Shown in pieces: positions 61,871 to 64,000 of a stretch of 64,000 nt of DNA. The number at the start of each line of letters is the position of its first letter. Position 1 is the stretch's first letter. The stretch is taken from assembly GCF_025960875.1 (NCBI RefSeq), contig NZ_JAODLR010000021.1:1-64000 (forward strand). The letters run 5' to 3'. Origin of the DNA: Crystallibacter permensis. GTDB lineage: Bacteria > Actinomycetota > Actinomycetes > Actinomycetales > Micrococcaceae. A model generated the notes under the pieces. That model ran no database searches. It had not been told where the DNA came from and saw only the letters and a program-made list of their open reading frames with translations. The position numbers were made by a program, and so were the translations under genes.

Positions 61871-62530
61871 TTATGCCCCGAGGCCCTCTTTGTCCACTTT
61901 CCGGTGGAAACGCATTCCGGCGAGGCCGCCGAGGATTGCCCCGGCAAGAGTAACGGCCGCGATGACCAGCAGCGTAATGAGCGCGGTTGTGGTCATCTGG
62001 TCTGCTCCCATCGGGATGTTCGGGAAGGCGTTCATGTTCGCCAGGACATTGGCCTGGCTTCCCGCCACAGCCCCGACCACGGCGATGATGATCGCGATAA
62101 CTACGGCCCAGATCCAGACCGCGATGCCCTGCTTCATGCCGTTGAAGCGAGCCATCCGGCCAGCGACGTAACCTCCGCAGTAATAGGCAATGAAAAGAAT
62201 CACAGCCAGCACTATGGCTCCCACGATTCCTGCCGTCGCCGCATCCTGCGCCGCCGCGCCTGCTGCCTCGTCCGGGCTGAGGCCGGTATTCGCGCCGATC
62301 GCGGCACCGATGGCACTGACCAGTGCGATCAGCAGCACCGCAGCACCGGTCGCCGTCAGCCACCCGAAAAAGGCGGAGCCGATCTTGACGCCGCCGTACT
62401 TCTCCTTTTCCCGGCCGACCACCGTGCGCCGGTCCTCCGGGCGGTCGACGTACGCCGGTTCCGCCCCGTCCCCGCGTCCGCTGTCCGCCCGGTCGTAATC
62501 CGGCCCGGTCGCTTCATGTCTTGCATTCAT
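61871..62530 (-). CDS. Membrane protein, unknown
   Basis: 219 aa: hydrophilic acidic/basic N-terminus (about 1-55), then four hydrophobic segments, including LTATGAAVLLIALVSAIGAAIG, AGIVGAIVLAVILFIAYYCGGYVAG and WIWAVVIAIIIAVVGAVAG, and a basic C-terminus. Resembles actinobacterial proteins with a TIGR04086-like fold; no function known. ATG giving MNARHEATGP has AAGGA nine bases upstream. Convergent with the ABC ATPase by 10 bases. Confidence 0.7.
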   Translation of the reverse strand: MNARHEATGPDYDRADSGRGDGAEPAYVDRPEDRRTVVGREKEKYGGVKIGSAFFGWLTATGAAVLLIALVSAIGAAIGANTGLSPDEAAGAAAQDAATAGIVGAIVLAVILFIAYYCGGYVAGRMARFNGMKQGIAVWIWAVVIAIIIAVVGAVAGSQANVLANMNAFPNIPMGADQMTTTALITLLVIAAVTLAGAILGGLAGMRFHRKVDKEGLGA

Positions 62531-62698
62531 GATGACGATTCCTTCCACCCGCAACTGCTCCGCGGTGCCCGAAAATGCACCGCGCACAACGCGAATAGTA
62601 AGTAGTCTTATTTGTTAAGTGAATCACTGCCAATATCACCGCGCAAGGGCGGCGGAAACCCCTGCAGGGCGCGGCGGGCTAGCCATCCCCGAAAAAAC

Positions 62699-62890
62699 AG
62701 TTAGAATCGTTGTCGATTCCAACTAAGTAATATCTGAGCCGCATTCTGTCATCCTTCGTCTCACTGGCAGAGTGGGCACACCTGGGTCCGGCCGTTCCCC
62801 CACAGCCCGGAACCAGGTTCCCGGAGAGTCCCGGCATCCTCGGCCCCAACCGAGGGAACCGGGACTCAAAAAAGCCCCGCACCAGCGGGG
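62699..62890 (+). promoter_or_regulatory. Structured leader region
   Basis: Three to four hairpins in tandem: AGTTaGAATCG-ttgt-CGATTCcAACT (62699-62724); CCTGGgTCCGG...CCGGAaCCAGG around a C-rich loop (about 62780-62816); GAGTCCCGG...CCGGGACTC (about 62826-62867) with inner CCTCGG/CCGAGG around CCCCAA; and CCCCGC-acca-GCGGGG (62875-62890), just before the small gene at 62914. The C-loop hairpin pair is reminiscent of the 6C-type RNA but less regular. Function unknown; may be a leader or small RNA. Confidence 0.45.
62868..62890 (-). terminator. Intrinsic terminator on minus strand
   Basis: On the minus strand, CCCCGC-tggt-GCGGGG-C is followed by TTTTTT, a textbook rho-independent terminator. 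It would end transcripts coming from the BenE gene, whose stop lies ~170 bases upstream on that strand. Confidence 0.75.
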
Positions 62891-62913
62891 GGACGAAAGA
62901 TTGAGTCAGCACT

Positions 62914-63120
62914 ATGACCTCATTGACACATAAGAAGATCACCGCCTCCTCCGTGGACGAAGCAGACCAACTGCTCGACGCTGTTGTGGACGAGCTCCAG
63001 CAACTGGCCGGACAGGACGGCATCCACGGCATTCTGGTCACCAAGACCGGACCCGGTCAGTTCACTGTTGAGTTGAGCGAAGAGGTGCCGTTCGGCGTGA
63101 CCGAGGAAGCCATCGCTTAG
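62914..63120 (+). CDS. Small hypothetical protein
   Basis: 68 aa, mixed alpha/beta: MTSLTHKKITASSVDEADQL, then LLDAVVDELQQLAGQDGI and HGILVTKTGPGQFTVELSEE. No family recognised. It follows the structured leader, and its last 59 bp are antisense to the BenE gene's 3' end. The coding pattern is plausible but unconfirmed. Confidence 0.55.
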   Translation: MTSLTHKKITASSVDEADQLLDAVVDELQQLAGQDGIHGILVTKTGPGQFTVELSEEVPFGVTEEAIA

Positions 63121-64000
63121 TCCGCTCCAACAGGAGATGGACCACCAGCCCGGCCAGCAGCGCCCAGAAGGCTGCACCGATACCGGCAAAGCCCACGCCC
63201 GAGGCGGCAATCACGAAGGTGACGAGCGCAGCCTCCCGTCCGCCGCCGTCGGAAATCATTGCGGAAACCGAGGAACCGAGCACGCCCAGCAAGGCCAGGG
63301 CGGCGATCGTTTCCATGATTCCGTCGGGACCGAGCACCACCAGCGCCGCCACCCCCGTGCTGAGCAGACCGAACACCAGATAGGTGACGCCTGCGATCCG
63401 GGCTGCCCGCCAGCGCCGGGACGGGTCGGGATGCACGTCGTCATTCGCGGCCAGGGCGCCTGAGATCGCGGCCAAGTTCACGGAATGCCCGCCGAACGGC
63501 GCCGCGAGCAAGGTCAGCGCGCCGGTCAGTAGCATCGAAAACCGCCACGGCACTCGGTAGCCGAAACTGCGCATGACCACCACGCCGGGCACGTTCTGCG
63601 AAGCCATCGTGACAATGAAAAGCGGCACGGCCAGAGCGGCAGCAGGCAATAGCTCCAGCGACGGCGCCGCCAGGCTCACCTGGGGCAGCAGATCCTCCCA
63701 GCGCAGATCCCGCATGCCGGGGCTGGCGGCAATGACCGCGAAACCCACCAGCACGACGGCGGGCGTGGCCCACTTGCTCCACCAGCGCATACCCAGCACC
63801 CAGGCCAGCACGAGCGGCAGGAGCAGTCCCGGGTTTGCCCCGGCGAGCCCCACCGCATCGAGGCAGATGGACAGGATGATTCCCGCCAGCATGCCCGAGG
63901 CCACGCCCGATGGAATCAGCTCGACCAACCTGCCCAGCGGGCGGATGACCCCGGCAAGAACCACCAGGACTCCCACCATCGCAAAGGCCGCGACCGCAGT
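63062..64000 (-). CDS. BenE family benzoate:H+ symporter-like transporter (partial)
   Basis: The 5' part is cut by the window edge; about 312 codons are visible, 8-9 transmembrane segments. AVAAFAMVGVLVVLAGVIRPLG, LIPSGVASGMLAGIILSICLDA, and MASQNVPGVVVMRSFGYRVPW are BenE signatures. Proton-coupled uptake of benzoate or related aromatic acids. The in-frame Met at 63979 is internal, since the reading frame continues to the edge. Confidence 0.85.
   Translation of the reverse strand, partial: TAVAAFAMVGVLVVLAGVIRPLGRLVELIPSGVASGMLAGIILSICLDAVGLAGANPGLLLPLVLAWVLGMRWWSKWATPAVVLVGFAVIAASPGMRDLRWEDLLPQVSLAAPSLELLPAAALAVPLFIVTMASQNVPGVVVMRSFGYRVPWRFSMLLTGALTLLAAPFGGHSVNLAAISGALAANDDVHPDPSRRWRAARIAGVTYLVFGLLSTGVAALVVLGPDGIMETIAALALLGVLGSSVSAMISDGGGREAALVTFVIAASGVGFAGIGAAFWALLAGLVVHLLLERTKRWLPRSRRTAPLRSTQQ

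Noticed and set aside
1-64000. tRNA, rRNA, CRISPR or insertion sequence
   Set aside because: Looked for T-loop motifs, regularly spaced repeats and transposase signatures by eye; none was convincing. A tRNAscan or CRISPR search would settle this.

Overview
This window looks like chromosomal DNA from a high-GC actinobacterium. The family set is most like Arthrobacter and relatives (Micrococcaceae): DUF222/HNH nuclease, SigB/SigF-type sigma factor, baeRF/Rv2629-like protein, excalibur/HNH secreted protein, a 6C-type RNA and lipoprotein Cu superoxide dismutase. The genus is inferred. No rRNA, tRNA, CRISPR array, insertion sequence or prophage was recognised. The right end cuts a BenE-type transporter.

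Layout: 0.1-3.3 kb, a LacI regulator divergent from an amylo-alpha-1,6-glucosidase-like enzyme with a palindromic operator between them. 3.4-10.2 kb, a baeRF protein with a coupled small partner, a CoA-transferase, a luciferase-like oxidoreductase, and a TerC exporter behind a likely yybP-ykoY manganese riboswitch. 10.3-23.5 kb, a compact sugar cluster: GmhA-type isomerase, two HldE-type kinase/nucleotidyltransferases, GmhB-type phosphatase, three GT9 (heptosyltransferase-like) enzymes, three other glycosyltransferases, an SDR and an aldehyde dehydrogenase. Seven of these form one minus-strand operon in which five consecutive junctions overlap by 4 bp. This is an apparently complete nucleotide-heptose route in an organism with no expected LPS, and is the most interesting system here.

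23.5-35.5 kb: a general-stress-type sigma factor with a self-type promoter, a STAS-like protein, paired SMR exporters, flavin reductase, YihY/BrkB, HNH nuclease, aminotransferase, CorA and several small proteins. 35.5-45.4 kb: an M20 amidohydrolase plus MHS transporter opposite an Lrp-type regulator, nitronate monooxygenase plus flavoprotein, acylphosphatase, Cu-SOD, secreted HNH protein, diacylglycerol-kinase-like enzyme and TetR.

45.4-64 kb: a 6C-like RNA, DUF4242 protein, UspA, the tripartite tricarboxylate transporter TctCBA opposite its likely CitA/CitB-type two-component system, a dienelactone hydrolase, a lipoprotein transpeptidase, a cyclodeaminase-like protein, an AlaDH/PNT-fold enzyme, an AMIN-like secreted protein, an amino-acid ABC transporter and a partial BenE. 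Two regions with unassigned RNA-like folds (58.57-58.66 kb and 62.70-62.89 kb) deserve follow-up.
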